Below, in pieces: positions 43,170-52,316 of a stretch of 61,064 nt of DNA. The notes under the pieces are model-generated. The model did no database searches and was not told the DNA's origin. It saw nothing but the letters and a program-made list of their open reading frames with translations. Location: positions 1-61,064 of the forward strand of contig CAYRDI010000006.1 of assembly GCA_964423095.1 (NCBI GenBank). The letters are read 5' to 3'. The stretch is from Micavibrio_A sp964423095. GTDB taxonomy: Bacteria > Pseudomonadota > Alphaproteobacteria > Micavibrionales > Micavibrionaceae. The stretch's first letter is position 1. Each line of letters starts with the position of its first letter. The position numbers and the translations under genes are program-made.

Positions 43170-43883
43170 TTAAAAGGAATCCTTGCGGGCCCGAAGGCCC
43201 GCAAATTCTTTTGGGCTTTGTGTTTTTAAAAACGGATTGGTTTTCAGTTCCGCAGATAAAGATACGGGCAGGGTGGGCTTACCGGTGCGGCGTAGCGTCT
43301 CGACTTCATCCATCCTCGCTTTTAAATCCGCGTTGTCCCTATCTTCGGTGATGGCAAAACGCCCGTTGCTTTGCGTGTATTCATGGCCGCAATAAATCAT
43401 CGTATCGGCGGGCAAGGTTTTTATTTTTTGCAGGCTTGTAAACATATCATCCGCGTGGCCTTCCATCAAACGGCCGCAGCCGAGCGAAAAAAGCGTATCG
43501 CCGGTAAAAAGAGCCTTTTCGCGCGGAGCATAAAAAACCACATGGCCCATCGTATGCCCCGACGTTGCGATTACAAAAAGATCAATGCCGCAAATAGTGA
43601 GCGTATCGCCATCCTTTACGCCCCGATCCATCCCTGAAATTTTTGATCGTTCCGCATCCGGCCCGATGACAGGAATGTTATAGCGTTTTTTTAAATTCGC
43701 GTTTCCCGCAACATGGTCGCCATGATGGTGGGTGTTCAGGACGGCAACGGGGCGTAAGGTGTAACGGTCAATAAATTTTGTAACGGGATCGGATTCACCG
43801 GGATCAATGATTACGCAGTCCTTGTTCGTTCCTTCCAGAATATAGGCGTAATTGTCTTTAAGGATGGGGATGATATGGATCAA
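43170..43883 (-). CDS. gloB: Hydroxyacylglutathione hydrolase (glyoxalase II)
   Basis: GloB hydrolyses S-lactoylglutathione in methylglyoxal detoxification. The 237-residue metallo-beta-lactamase-fold enzyme carries the dinuclear metal motif THHHGDH (residues 51-57), a His in SGHTMGHVV, Asp in FTGDTLFSLGCGR and His in YCGHEYT. The start is TTG, overlapping the stop of the upstream methyltransferase gene (TTGA). The C-terminal substrate-binding domain is present. Confidence 0.95.
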   Translation of the reverse strand: MIHIIPILKDNYAYILEGTNKDCVIIDPGESDPVTKFIDRYTLRPVAVLNTHHHGDHVAGNANLKKRYNIPVIGPDAERSKISGMDRGVKDGDTLTICGIDLFVIATSGHTMGHVVFYAPREKALFTGDTLFSLGCGRLMEGHADDMFTSLQKIKTLPADTMIYCGHEYTQSNGRFAITEDRDNADLKARMDEVETLRRTGKPTLPVSLSAELKTNPFLKTQSPKEFAGLRARKDSF

Positions 43884-44755
43884 TGGGTGTTTTCCCCCGC
43901 GCCGATTTCAACCGTACCCAAAGCATCCGCAAGCCGGGATTGGGCCGCGCCGGGACGCAAGGGTTTTTGTTGTGATTCATGCGGCGCCCAGCCCAGAAGA
44001 AATATGATTTCGAAACTGGCGAAAATGCGTCCATCGGGTTCCGCAAATTTTTGGGCGTAGAGTTCGGCGGCCCGCAAAAACAGGCGGCGCGGTGTAAATG
44101 TTTTTTTTCGGTTTTGAATGGCGTTTCCTTCGCCCATCCACCGCAAATCATGCATCAGGTTGAATATGGAGCCGTAGGTCACGGTCACGATTTCGGAATC
44201 GACGACAGGCAGGGAAAATCCGGCCCGTTGCAACAACGCCCCCATTTGCGGTTTGTCGGCAAACGGGGCCACGCGCGGCGATATTCCGCCCATGAGTTCC
44301 AGTTCAGCCTCTTGCAGGCAGGTACGGAGTTCATGAAGCGTTTCACCACCCAGAATTCCCGCCACAAACAATCCGTCTGGTTTTAAGGCTTTACGGATTT
44401 GTAACAGTGCGCCGGGAAGATCATTGACCGTATGCAGATTGAGCGCACTGACCACAAGATCCAGCGAGGATTCTTTGAACGGAAGGAAGTCTTCTTCGCA
44501 AAGAACGAGATTTTCTTTTTTCCGCATTGAAACGGAATCGCAAATGATCAGGTTTTCCACGCCTGCAGCAGTTTTTTCAAAAGGTTTTCCGCGTGCGCCG
44601 ATTTGCAAGGCGATCGGAAAGGTACGTTTGACCACATTCATCCGTTCGACGATTTGATCCATGGTCCAGTCGATGAGGAAGGTATGGTTCGCGGGGGCTT
44701 GCAGGGAGCGGTTTCGTTGGCGGGCGATTTGTGCGCGATCAAAGACCGTGATCAT
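43880..44755 (-). CDS. SAM-dependent methyltransferase (BioC / NDUFAF5-like)
   Basis: A 291-residue class I methyltransferase. It opens with ITVFDRAQIARQRNRS, and later has a core with LDLVVSALNLHTVNDLPGALLQIRKALKPDGLFVAGILGG and PFADKPQMGALLQRAGF. This form resembles the BioC/NDUFAF5 group often found near comF and grxC in alphaproteobacteria, as here. The glycine-rich SAM loop is weak (QIGARG). The ATG at 44755 lies just after the stop of the 818-residue gene, so the three leftward genes form an operon ending in gloB. Confidence 0.75.
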   Translation of the reverse strand: MITVFDRAQIARQRNRSLQAPANHTFLIDWTMDQIVERMNVVKRTFPIALQIGARGKPFEKTAAGVENLIICDSVSMRKKENLVLCEEDFLPFKESSLDLVVSALNLHTVNDLPGALLQIRKALKPDGLFVAGILGGETLHELRTCLQEAELELMGGISPRVAPFADKPQMGALLQRAGFSLPVVDSEIVTVTYGSIFNLMHDLRWMGEGNAIQNRKKTFTPRRLFLRAAELYAQKFAEPDGRIFASFEIIFLLGWAPHESQQKPLRPGAAQSRLADALGTVEIGAGENTH

Positions 44756-44756
44756 C

Positions 44757-47213
44757 CTAATTATCCCGTGATAGCCTGCGTTCCGGTGCTTCAAGTTGTG
44801 CGGAAATGGTTGTACCGCGCAAACCCACCGGAACGGCCTTGGCATCGGCGAGCTTGCGGGCAAAGGTGGCAGAGGGTGTCATTTCGCTGTTTTTGCCGAC
44901 GGTCGCGGCAATGGCATATCCCGCGACCTTTAAAAAGCTGTCGTAGTTGTCCCAATAAAGCATCTTCCAGAGATTTTTCAGCGGCGTGAAGCTGGTGGTG
45001 CCATGGCCGCGGCCTTTGGCGCGCCAACCTGTTACTTTTCCCGTGGTCACGGCAAAGGGATAGATGCGTTGCGGTGTCAGGCCGATATGGCTGTAGTAAC
45101 TTTCGCCCATACGCGAAACACATTCAATCGGCACTTCGAATTTTTCGGCAATGTATTTGCGCGCCAGTTCAAAATTCGTGATTTCCTTGGGCAACGGCAT
45201 GCTGGGGCAGGTCAGGATATATCCGTTGCCTTTGTATCGTTGCGGAACGGGCAGATAATCTTCGATAAAACCGGCCATTACTTCGCCGTTGATGCGTCTT
45301 GTCAACGGCAAGATCACGGCAGTGTTTTGCGATTGGTCTTCTTGCAGGATGAATTCCATTTCACGGGAGGCAAGGCCGGTGATGCTGCCTTTGTTCTGCC
45401 CTTCATCGACAAATATGGAATGTGTGGTGCGGATTTGCCCCGCCGTTCCGCGGATTTCCTTGAACCGGTGATCGTGCTGCGCGAGTTTATCGACAATGTC
45501 TTTTAACCGCGAAATATGCTCCGGCTCTTCGGTTTGCAGGTTCAAGGGGCAATCGGCCCAGGCTTCGTAGGGTATTTCAAGTTTTTCGTAGAGCGCGAGG
45601 ATCTGCATTTCCAGTCGGCTGCTCGGGATCAATCCGATGCCGATCGCGTTCAGGATGCGTTGCGCGTCCACTTCGCGGATTTTTCCGGTGGTTGAAAATC
45701 CCGTGATGTCGGCCAGAACGTGGCGCGGCGTGATGGGCCCATCGGGAGCTTGCACTTGCAAATATTTTGTTTGTATCCGTTCGTCGATATGGTCGGGCGC
45801 GGGGTAGAATCCGGGGCCGTCTTCAACTTCTTTTCCCGGAATGATTTTCAGGCCGAGAAAATCCCGTGCGAAATTGAACGTGGATTTTGTATCGCCGGGT
45901 TTCAGGCTTTCAAAAACATCATACGGCATGGCAACGGCTTCGGTCATGTGTCCGGACCAGCGTTTACCATCGATATTGGGGCCGCTGCGCGGTACGGCGT
46001 TGACCAGGCCGCGGGGCAGTCCGTCATGGATAAAAATGTGCAGCTTGTTCCCTTCGGCAATCCGGTAGGGGAGGATTTCGACGATTTCCTGATCCCGGCT
46101 GACGACATCATGGATCCGGCCTTCAAGTTCATCGCGCATGGCGGAAATGCGCAAGGTGCGTTTGGCGTTCCGTGAAGGACGCCGTTCCAGAAGATTGAGT
46201 GATTTTTTTTCGCCGACCTTTTGCGCCAGCGTGATAAAGCTGGTTGGCGGGTTTCCAAGCATTTTGCCGCTTTCGTCGAACAGCTTGAATTTTTTATCGA
46301 AGCGGGCCTTTAAAATTTGTTGGTCCCAGTGCGGTGCGGTGTAAAGAAGACGCGCATCATATGCCTTGATCAGGCGGCGCATATCGCGTTCGGTCAGGAA
46401 GGCGTACTCCTTATGCAGTTCTTCTTCCCAATATTCGCGGTCGTCTTTGCGTAGGATGAATTCATACGCCCATTTGTAGGGAAGGCGGAATAGCCGCGTT
46501 TGCGGAAAGCGTGGTGGTAATTCTTCCAGATAGAATCCGCGATAGGTCATGTCTTCGCGCGGGCGGGCTTTTTCCGAATACTGGATCAACAATTCCGGTT
46601 CCGAAAGGCCGAAAATCCCATTCGATGTATCCGATCTTTCATCGGGCATTTCCAGCAAAACATAGGAGCTTTCCGGCAGCGAAAAGTCGCGGATAAACAA
46701 AAGACCGTCCGGTTTTAGAATACGAAAATGGTTTTCGATGATTTCTTCGACGATCCGTTCATTGCAATGCGTATGGGAATAGACTTCATGCAGGATGAAG
46801 GAATTGATGATGGCATCCACGGAATTGTCGGGCAGGACATCATGACTGCCGACATCGCCGCAAATGAATTCAAGGTTGGGTAATTGATAGAGATCGCGCG
46901 CCTGACGCACCAGATTGCGGTCATGGTCGATACCGATAAATTTATAATCGGGGTTCATAACGGCCATAGCAAAAACGGTGGAACCGTCCGCGCTGCCCAT
47001 ATCCACGATTTTCGATCCGGGTGCCAGCACAAGGTGGGACATGGTGAACCATGCCTTGCGGATCACGGCGTCTGGTACGGCGTTCAACAGGGCCTTATAT
47101 TCGGCCATGGCTTCTTCGGGGTTTTTCGGTGCGGCAGCGGGAGTCAAAGGCGGGCCGTTTTCGGGTCCGCTGATAATCTTGATCTGGTTTTTTAACGTCC
47201 TTGTCTGGCCCAT
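44757..47213 (-). CDS. 818-aa methyltransferase fused to a large unknown region
   Basis: Residues about 35-230 form a class I methyltransferase with the SAM motif KIVDMGSADGSTVFAM and later ILKPDGLLFIRDFSLPES. The remaining 580 residues match nothing I can name. They contain a conserved-looking tail with GFIEDYLPVPQRYKGNGYIL, CPSMPLPKEITNFELA, SRMGESYYSHIGLTPQRIYP and GHGTTSFTPLKNLW. There is no signal peptide or membrane helix, so it is cytoplasmic. The ATG at 47213 follows GGGAA; a GTG at 47264 is an alternative. It is first in an operon with the BioC-like methyltransferase and gloB, and diverges from comF. Confidence 0.75.
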   Translation of the reverse strand: MGQTRTLKNQIKIISGPENGPPLTPAAAPKNPEEAMAEYKALLNAVPDAVIRKAWFTMSHLVLAPGSKIVDMGSADGSTVFAMAVMNPDYKFIGIDHDRNLVRQARDLYQLPNLEFICGDVGSHDVLPDNSVDAIINSFILHEVYSHTHCNERIVEEIIENHFRILKPDGLLFIRDFSLPESSYVLLEMPDERSDTSNGIFGLSEPELLIQYSEKARPREDMTYRGFYLEELPPRFPQTRLFRLPYKWAYEFILRKDDREYWEEELHKEYAFLTERDMRRLIKAYDARLLYTAPHWDQQILKARFDKKFKLFDESGKMLGNPPTSFITLAQKVGEKKSLNLLERRPSRNAKRTLRISAMRDELEGRIHDVVSRDQEIVEILPYRIAEGNKLHIFIHDGLPRGLVNAVPRSGPNIDGKRWSGHMTEAVAMPYDVFESLKPGDTKSTFNFARDFLGLKIIPGKEVEDGPGFYPAPDHIDERIQTKYLQVQAPDGPITPRHVLADITGFSTTGKIREVDAQRILNAIGIGLIPSSRLEMQILALYEKLEIPYEAWADCPLNLQTEEPEHISRLKDIVDKLAQHDHRFKEIRGTAGQIRTTHSIFVDEGQNKGSITGLASREMEFILQEDQSQNTAVILPLTRRINGEVMAGFIEDYLPVPQRYKGNGYILTCPSMPLPKEITNFELARKYIAEKFEVPIECVSRMGESYYSHIGLTPQRIYPFAVTTGKVTGWRAKGRGHGTTSFTPLKNLWKMLYWDNYDSFLKVAGYAIAATVGKNSEMTPSATFARKLADAKAVPVGLRGTTISAQLEAPERRLSRDN

Positions 47214-47391
47214 TTTTTCCCGAATATGCTTCGTGGGGTCAGCAGCTTTTCGGTGGTGGTCCACCGTTATAAGTTGTATTTCCGCCGATCCTGAAACTTG
47301 TAGGGACGTTTATGCAAAAAGTAAAGAAAATTGTTGAAAACGGGGTTGTTAACAATATGAAATTATTATTTTATTCCATATAGTTGCAGAG

Positions 47392-48129
47392 ATGTATTCA
47401 CTTAAGAAAATAATGGATTACGTCCTGCCACCCAGATGCCCGATTTCAGGGGAAATCGTGGATTCGCAAGGCGCGGTTTCGCCGCAGGCATGGGCGGGGC
47501 TTTCGTTTATCGCAGCGCCTTATTGTGACGCGTGCGGCTTTCCGTTCGAATTTGCGATGCCCCAAAATGCCGGTCCGGCCCTGTGTCCGGCCTGTCAGGG
47601 AGATCCGCCGCCCTTTGCCAAGGCACGCGCGGCCCTACGCTATGATGATGCCAGCCGGCCGTTCATTTTGGGGTTCAAACATGGCGACCAGACTCAATCT
47701 GTGGTTTCGATGGTGCCGTGGCTGCGCGCGGCGGGCGCGGATTTCTGGGGACAGGCCGATCTGGTGATGCCCGTGCCGCTCCACCGCTGGCGGCTTTTAC
47801 GGCGGCGGTACAATCAGGCGGTGCTGATGGGGGCGGCGATTGCCAAGGACCGGTCGTTGAAATTTATACCGGATGGATTGATCCGTTCGCGGGCAACGCC
47901 GACGCAAGGGCATTTGAATGCGGGGGAACGGGAAAAGAATGTGCGTAAAGCCTTCGCCATCAATCCCGTTCGAAAAAAGAACATACAGGGCGCGAAAATA
48001 GTTCTGGTCGATGATGTATTCACCACCGGTGCGACGGTGAAGGAATGCACGAAAGAATTGTTGAAAGAAGGTGCGGCCGAGGTGTTTGTGTTGTCGTTGG
48101 CGCGGGTTGTTCGGCCCACGCGGTTATAA
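47392..48129 (+). CDS. comF: ComF family phosphoribosyltransferase-like protein
   Basis: A 245-residue protein with an N-terminal zinc-binding Cys set (PPRCPISG, CDACG, CPAC), a double-zinc-ribbon-like region, and a PRTase domain with the signature VLVDDVFTTGATVKEC. In naturally competent bacteria ComF takes part in DNA uptake or processing, and in others its role is unclear. The start ATG follows GCAGAG. It overlaps the convergent UbiH-like gene by 6 bases at its end. Confidence 0.93.
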   Translation: MYSLKKIMDYVLPPRCPISGEIVDSQGAVSPQAWAGLSFIAAPYCDACGFPFEFAMPQNAGPALCPACQGDPPPFAKARAALRYDDASRPFILGFKHGDQTQSVVSMVPWLRAAGADFWGQADLVMPVPLHRWRLLRRRYNQAVLMGAAIAKDRSLKFIPDGLIRSRATPTQGHLNAGEREKNVRKAFAINPVRKKNIQGAKIVLVDDVFTTGATVKECTKELLKEGAAEVFVLSLARVVRPTRL

Positions 48130-49356
48130 CGGTTTTCCGGTAACCAGCCGCCCGTCGTCCATGGACGGGACGAGCCCCTGAGTCATCACGAGATGTTTGA
48201 GGGGCGGGATTTTTTCCAGAGTCTTTAATCCGATGCGACGCAAATCCTTGATGGCGGCAATGTCATTGGCCACTGCGCGGTTAAGCCCGTCAATGCCGAT
48301 CACATGGGACTGAATGTCCAGGGACCGCCGCCTTTCATACCGGTCCAGCACGCCTTTCGCGCCGATGTCTTCGCCCATCCGCGCGGCATCGGTGATGGTT
48401 TCGGCCAAAGCCGCGACATCACGCAAGGAAAGGTTCAGGCCTTGCGCGCCGATCGGACTCATTACATGCGCGGCTTCGGCTGCCAGTGCCGCGCGTTCTC
48501 CCGTCAAACGCCGTGCGTTGAGCAACATCAATGGCCAGCTTTCAGGGCTGGATTTCAAGGTGATGGTGCCGAGTAAACCGCGGCTGCGATCCTGTATGGC
48601 CCGTTGGTATTCATCGCGTTTCATGGCGAGGAATTTTTTGGCGTCCTCTGTTTTTTCAACCCACACAACACTGCTTTGCTGGCCGGGCATGGGAACCAGC
48701 GTGAAGGGGCCGCCGGAGCGGTGGAATTCCGTCGATGTAAAATGGTGCGGTTTCGTATGTTCGATCAGGCACGTCATCGCCATTTGCGTGTAGTCGTGTT
48801 TTTTTGCATCGATCCCTGCAACACTGCGGACGATGGAGCCGCGTCCGTCCGTGCCGATCATCATTTTTGCCGTGATGGTTTTTCCATCTTCGGTTTTGGC
48901 CGCAACCGTTTGCCCGTTGATGTCGTAATTTTGTAGCCGCGCAGGGGCGAGGTGGTGGATGTTTTTGGTTTTACGAACCTTTTCAGACAGAACCGATTTT
49001 AACAGCGCGTTGGGTATGTTGAATCCAAACTGGTCTTCGCCGGCCTCTACCGCGTGAAAGGCAACTGTAATGCGGTCCTTTTCCTGCGCGGCGTCATCGA
49101 CGATCCGCATGGTTTTGAGCGGTGTAACTTTCCCCTCAAGCGCGGGCCAGATTCCCGTGGCTTTGAGGATGTTGACCGAACTGTTCAAAAGGGCGAGGGT
49201 GCGGCCCGAAGGGCGGGATGTGTCCACGGGGGCGGGTGCTTCCGCATCGACCAGAACTACATCAAAGCCCGCGCCGGCCAGCAGCAGGGAAAGCGTCATT
49301 CCCGCCGGCCCCGCGCCGGAAACCACAATATCCGCATTCAGGTCTTTTGTTTCCAT
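48124..49356 (-). CDS. UbiH/UbiF-type FAD-dependent monooxygenase
   Basis: A 410-residue flavoprotein hydroxylase with the FAD-binding GAGPAGMTLSLLLAGAGFDVVLVDAE, a mid-protein GTDGRGSIVR (the DG motif) and the C-terminal GAQGLNLSLRDVAAL. It belongs to the group that hydroxylates the ubiquinone ring; which carbon it modifies cannot be told from sequence. It diverges from grxC. UQ synthesis fits the aerobic respiratory genes of the window. Confidence 0.88.
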   Translation of the reverse strand: METKDLNADIVVSGAGPAGMTLSLLLAGAGFDVVLVDAEAPAPVDTSRPSGRTLALLNSSVNILKATGIWPALEGKVTPLKTMRIVDDAAQEKDRITVAFHAVEAGEDQFGFNIPNALLKSVLSEKVRKTKNIHHLAPARLQNYDINGQTVAAKTEDGKTITAKMMIGTDGRGSIVRSVAGIDAKKHDYTQMAMTCLIEHTKPHHFTSTEFHRSGGPFTLVPMPGQQSSVVWVEKTEDAKKFLAMKRDEYQRAIQDRSRGLLGTITLKSSPESWPLMLLNARRLTGERAALAAEAAHVMSPIGAQGLNLSLRDVAALAETITDAARMGEDIGAKGVLDRYERRRSLDIQSHVIGIDGLNRAVANDIAAIKDLRRIGLKTLEKIPPLKHLVMTQGLVPSMDDGRLVTGKPL

Positions 49357-49402
49357 GGAAAATACCTATATTGCTATTTTGTCGTTCGGGAAAGGAAAAG
49401 CA

Positions 49403-49660
49403 ATGGCCAAAGTCGAGATTTATACCACCAAAGTCTGCCCTTATTGCGTGCGGGCCAAAAACCTGCTGAACGCCAAGGACGTGGATTTCGCCGAACATGA
49501 TCTTACGGGCGATGATGCGGGCCGCGAAGCCTTGCTGAAAAGAAGCAACGGAATGCGTACCGTGCCGCAAATTTTTATCAATGACCGCCATATCGGCGGG
49601 TGTGATAATTTGTACGAACTGGAAGAAAAAGGCGAACTGGACGCGCTTCTGGCCCAATGA
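49403..49660 (+). CDS. grxC: Glutaredoxin 3
   Basis: An 85-residue dithiol glutaredoxin with active site CPYC (Cys12, Cys15), the cis-Pro in TVPQIFIN and the glutathione-binding GGCDNLYEL. It reduces disulfides and mixed disulfides with glutathione. AAAGGAAAAG upstream gives the ribosome binding site. It overlaps the downstream Nit gene by 4 bases, so the two are coupled, a pairing common in alphaproteobacteria. Confidence 0.96.
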   Translation: MAKVEIYTTKVCPYCVRAKNLLNAKDVDFAEHDLTGDDAGREALLKRSNGMRTVPQIFINDRHIGGCDNLYELEEKGELDALLAQ

Positions 49661-50478
49661 AAATAAAAGCAGCCATTATCCAAACGAATGTCGGCCCCGC
49701 GATCGAAGACAATCTTCGTGACGTGGGCGCATTGATCCGTGCGGCAGCGGGAGAGGGAGCCACGTTCATTGCAACACCGGAAAATACGTGCCGGATGCGG
49801 GCAAAACTTGAAGACAAGCTGGCCACGTCTTACCAAGAACAAGACCATCCGGCGATCCCGTATTACGCGGCACTGGCAAAAGAATTGTCGGTGACACTCC
49901 TGATCGGGTCGGTTTCTTCGATCCGCGTGGAAGGCGGCAAGCTCGCCAACCGGTCGTTCCTGTTCGGTAAAGACGGCAACGTGGTGGCCACCTATGACAA
50001 AATCCACATGTTCGATGTCGATTTGCCCAATGGCGATCAATACCGAGAAAGCGAATCCAACCGCGCGGGGACCAAAATCGTTCTGGCGGAGGTCGATGGT
50101 ACGAAGATCGGGATGAGCATTTGTTACGATGTCCGCTTTCCGGCCCTGTACCGGACACTGGCCCAAAAGGGGGCGCAGATTTTGACCATCCCGGCCGCCT
50201 TTACGGTCCCGACCGGGCAGGCGCATTGGGAGGTTTTGCTCCGTGCCCGCGCCATTGAAAACGGTGCGTTTGTTCTGGCTCCTGCCCAGGTTGGGGTGCA
50301 TGAGGGCGGGCGGGCCACGTACGGCCATTCCATGATAATATCCCCATGGGGGCAAATTTTAGCGGAAATTCAAGGGGATAGACCGGGATATGTCTGTGCG
50401 CAACTGGATATGGGGGATGTGGATAAGGCAAGAGCAGCGATTCCCAGCCTGCGCCACGACACAAAAATGGTGAATTAA
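49657..50478 (+). CDS. Carbon-nitrogen hydrolase (Nit1/deaminated glutathione amidase-like)
   Basis: A 273-residue nitrilase-superfamily enzyme with the full catalytic triad: Glu42 (TPENTCR), Lys115 (YDKIHMFDV) and Cys156 (ISICYDVRFP). Its Nit1 relatives hydrolyse deaminated glutathione. Tight coupling to grxC supports a glutathione-related substrate, though that remains inference. A TTAACCAT sequence, a CtrA-type half-site, overlaps its stop codon. Confidence 0.9.
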   Translation: MKIKAAIIQTNVGPAIEDNLRDVGALIRAAAGEGATFIATPENTCRMRAKLEDKLATSYQEQDHPAIPYYAALAKELSVTLLIGSVSSIRVEGGKLANRSFLFGKDGNVVATYDKIHMFDVDLPNGDQYRESESNRAGTKIVLAEVDGTKIGMSICYDVRFPALYRTLAQKGAQILTIPAAFTVPTGQAHWEVLLRARAIENGAFVLAPAQVGVHEGGRATYGHSMIISPWGQILAEIQGDRPGYVCAQLDMGDVDKARAAIPSLRHDTKMVN

Positions 50479-50511
50479 CCATTGGTTCTGGAATTTTAAC
50501 GCTTTGGGCGT

Positions 50512-50517
50512 TATAAT
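50512..50517 (+). promoter_or_regulatory. -10 element of a leaderless transcript
   Basis: A perfect TATAAT ends 6 bases before the ATG at 50524, so transcription should begin at or next to the start codon. The -10 is preceded by a short inverted repeat AACGC/GCGTT (50498-50512). No clear -35 is visible. Confidence 0.5.
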
Positions 50518-50523
50518 AGCACT

Positions 50524-50823
50524 ATGTCAGATATAGGAAATTATCTGGGAGCAAGTTTGCTCGAAACAGGCAGAAACGCCTTCCAATCCAGCAAGTATGG
50601 CCGGATCGGTCTTTCTTCGTCTTCCCGCCAGCAGCTTGAGAGCTTTTTTAACAACGCCACCACGTTGTTCAATACGCTCTACACCAATGCCGAAACGCAG
50701 GAAGCCAACAATATCAAGCAAATTCTGGCCCTGCGCTCCAAATACAAATATCTGGTGTCTGAAAATGTGACCGCAACGGCGGCGTCAACGACCACTGGAA
50801 CTAAGGTCGATACTGCGGCATAA
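50524..50823 (+). CDS. 99-aa hypothetical protein, probably leaderless
   Basis: A small soluble protein, Ser/Asn/Thr-rich, with a central helical region (QQLESFFNNATTLFNTLYTN) and a disordered Thr/Ala-rich tail. No ribosome binding site precedes the ATG, and the -10 element is placed for leaderless translation. It ends 9 bases before the HerA-like gene and may be co-transcribed with it. The family is not recognised. Flagellin-like residue composition alone is not enough to link it to motility. Confidence 0.6.
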   Translation: MSDIGNYLGASLLETGRNAFQSSKYGRIGLSSSSRQQLESFFNNATTLFNTLYTNAETQEANNIKQILALRSKYKYLVSENVTATAASTTTGTKVDTAA

Positions 50824-50832
50824 TGCCGTCCC

Positions 50833-52314
50833 ATGAGCAGCAATGATATTTTTATCGGTGCCGAAAACGGCAACACCGAATTCAAACAATACGTTCCATT
50901 GAAATACGCAAACCGCCACGGTTTGATCGCGGGGGCAACCGGTACGGGAAAGACCGTGACGTTGCAGGCCATGGCCGAAGGTTTTTCCAAGGCAGGCGTA
51001 CCCGTGTTCATGGCGGATGTGAAGGGGGATCTGGGTGGCGTGTGCCAACCATCTGCGGGGCAGGATTTTATTGCCAAACGGAATGAGTTGATCGGTTTTA
51101 CCGATTACAGGACGCAGGCCTTTCCGGTCGCGTTTTGGGATTTGTATGCGGAAAAAGGCCATGCCGTCCGCACGACGATTTCGGAAATCGGCCCCGTTCT
51201 TCTGGCCCGCATGCTGGAATTAAACGATACGCAAGAAGGGGTTTTGAACATCGCCTTCCGCCACGCGGATGAAGAGGGCCTGCTGTTGATGGATTTGAAA
51301 GACCTGCGCGCTCTTTTAAATTTAATCCACGAAAATGCATCGGAAATATCCAAAGAATACGGACAAGTCAGCAAGCCATCGATTGCGACCATCCAGCGCG
51401 CGCTGCTGCGTCTGGAAGATCAGGGGGCCGATCAGTTTTTCGGGGAGCCGGCGTTACAATTGTCAGATCTGATGCGCACGGACATGGACGGGAAGGGGTA
51501 TGTGAATATTCTGGCTGCGGAAAAGCTGATGAACGCGCCGCGTCTTTATTCCACGTTTCTGCTGTGGTTGTTGTCGGAATTGTTCGAAGATTTGCCCGAA
51601 GCGGGGGATCTGGAAAAACCCAAGCTGGTATTTTTCTTTGATGAAGCGCACCTGCTCTTTACCGATGCGCCCAAATCCCTGCTTGAAAAAATTGAACAGG
51701 TCGTGCGTTTGATCCGGTCAAAAGGCGTCGGGATATATTTTGTAACGCAAAATCCGCAAGATATTCCCGATAGCGTTCTGGGTCAGCTCGGCAACCGTGT
51801 GCAGCACGCGCTCCGTGCCTTTACTCCTCAGCAACAGACCTTCATCAAAAAAGCGGCGCAGACCTATCGCGCCAACCCTGCTTTTTCCGTGGACGCCGTC
51901 ATTCCAGAACTCGGCGTGGGGGAGGCTTTGGTGTCCACGTTGGAGGAAAAAGGTGCGCCTTCCATGGTGCGGCGTATTTACATTCGCCCGCCGGAATCAA
52001 AGGTCGGCCCCTGTTCGCCGGATGCCGCGCAGATGGCGATGAGGGCCGATGGGATCGGCGGGAGGTACGACAAGGCCCAAGACCGTGAAAGCGCGTATGA
52101 AATACTGACCCGTAAGGCTGAGGCCGCCACCAAACAGGCACAAAGCGCGCAGGAAGAGGCGGCAAATGCCAAGACGGCGAAACCCGGACGTGCGCGCGAA
52201 GGGCTTGGTGAAGCCGCCATGAAATCCGTGATCCGTGCCGCAAGCTCTTCGGTCGGGCGGACCATCGCGCGTGAATTGCTCCGCGGTGTGATGGGGTCGC
52301 TTTCGCGGCGATAG
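50833..52314 (+). CDS. HerA-like ATPase (DUF853 family)
   Basis: A 493-residue ATPase of the HerA/FtsK superfamily. Walker A is GATGTGKTV (residues 34-42), Walker B is KLVFFFDEAHLLF, and sensor-like FVTQNPQDIP follows. The C-terminus is an Ala-rich charged helix. DUF853 proteins are common stand-alone bacterial members; a DNA-pumping role is inferred from the superfamily and not shown. No NurA-type nuclease is adjacent, and the next gene leftward is an XRE regulator. Confidence 0.88.
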   Translation: MSSNDIFIGAENGNTEFKQYVPLKYANRHGLIAGATGTGKTVTLQAMAEGFSKAGVPVFMADVKGDLGGVCQPSAGQDFIAKRNELIGFTDYRTQAFPVAFWDLYAEKGHAVRTTISEIGPVLLARMLELNDTQEGVLNIAFRHADEEGLLLMDLKDLRALLNLIHENASEISKEYGQVSKPSIATIQRALLRLEDQGADQFFGEPALQLSDLMRTDMDGKGYVNILAAEKLMNAPRLYSTFLLWLLSELFEDLPEAGDLEKPKLVFFFDEAHLLFTDAPKSLLEKIEQVVRLIRSKGVGIYFVTQNPQDIPDSVLGQLGNRVQHALRAFTPQQQTFIKKAAQTYRANPAFSVDAVIPELGVGEALVSTLEEKGAPSMVRRIYIRPPESKVGPCSPDAAQMAMRADGIGGRYDKAQDRESAYEILTRKAEAATKQAQSAQEEAANAKTAKPGRAREGLGEAAMKSVIRAASSSVGRTIARELLRGVMGSLSRR

Positions 52315-52316
52315 GG

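Noticed and set aside
45000..45400. A possible Nudix domain within the C-terminal part of the 818-residue protein
   Set aside because: The blocks are suggestive, but no Nudix box (G-x5-E-x7-RE-x2-EE) is present.
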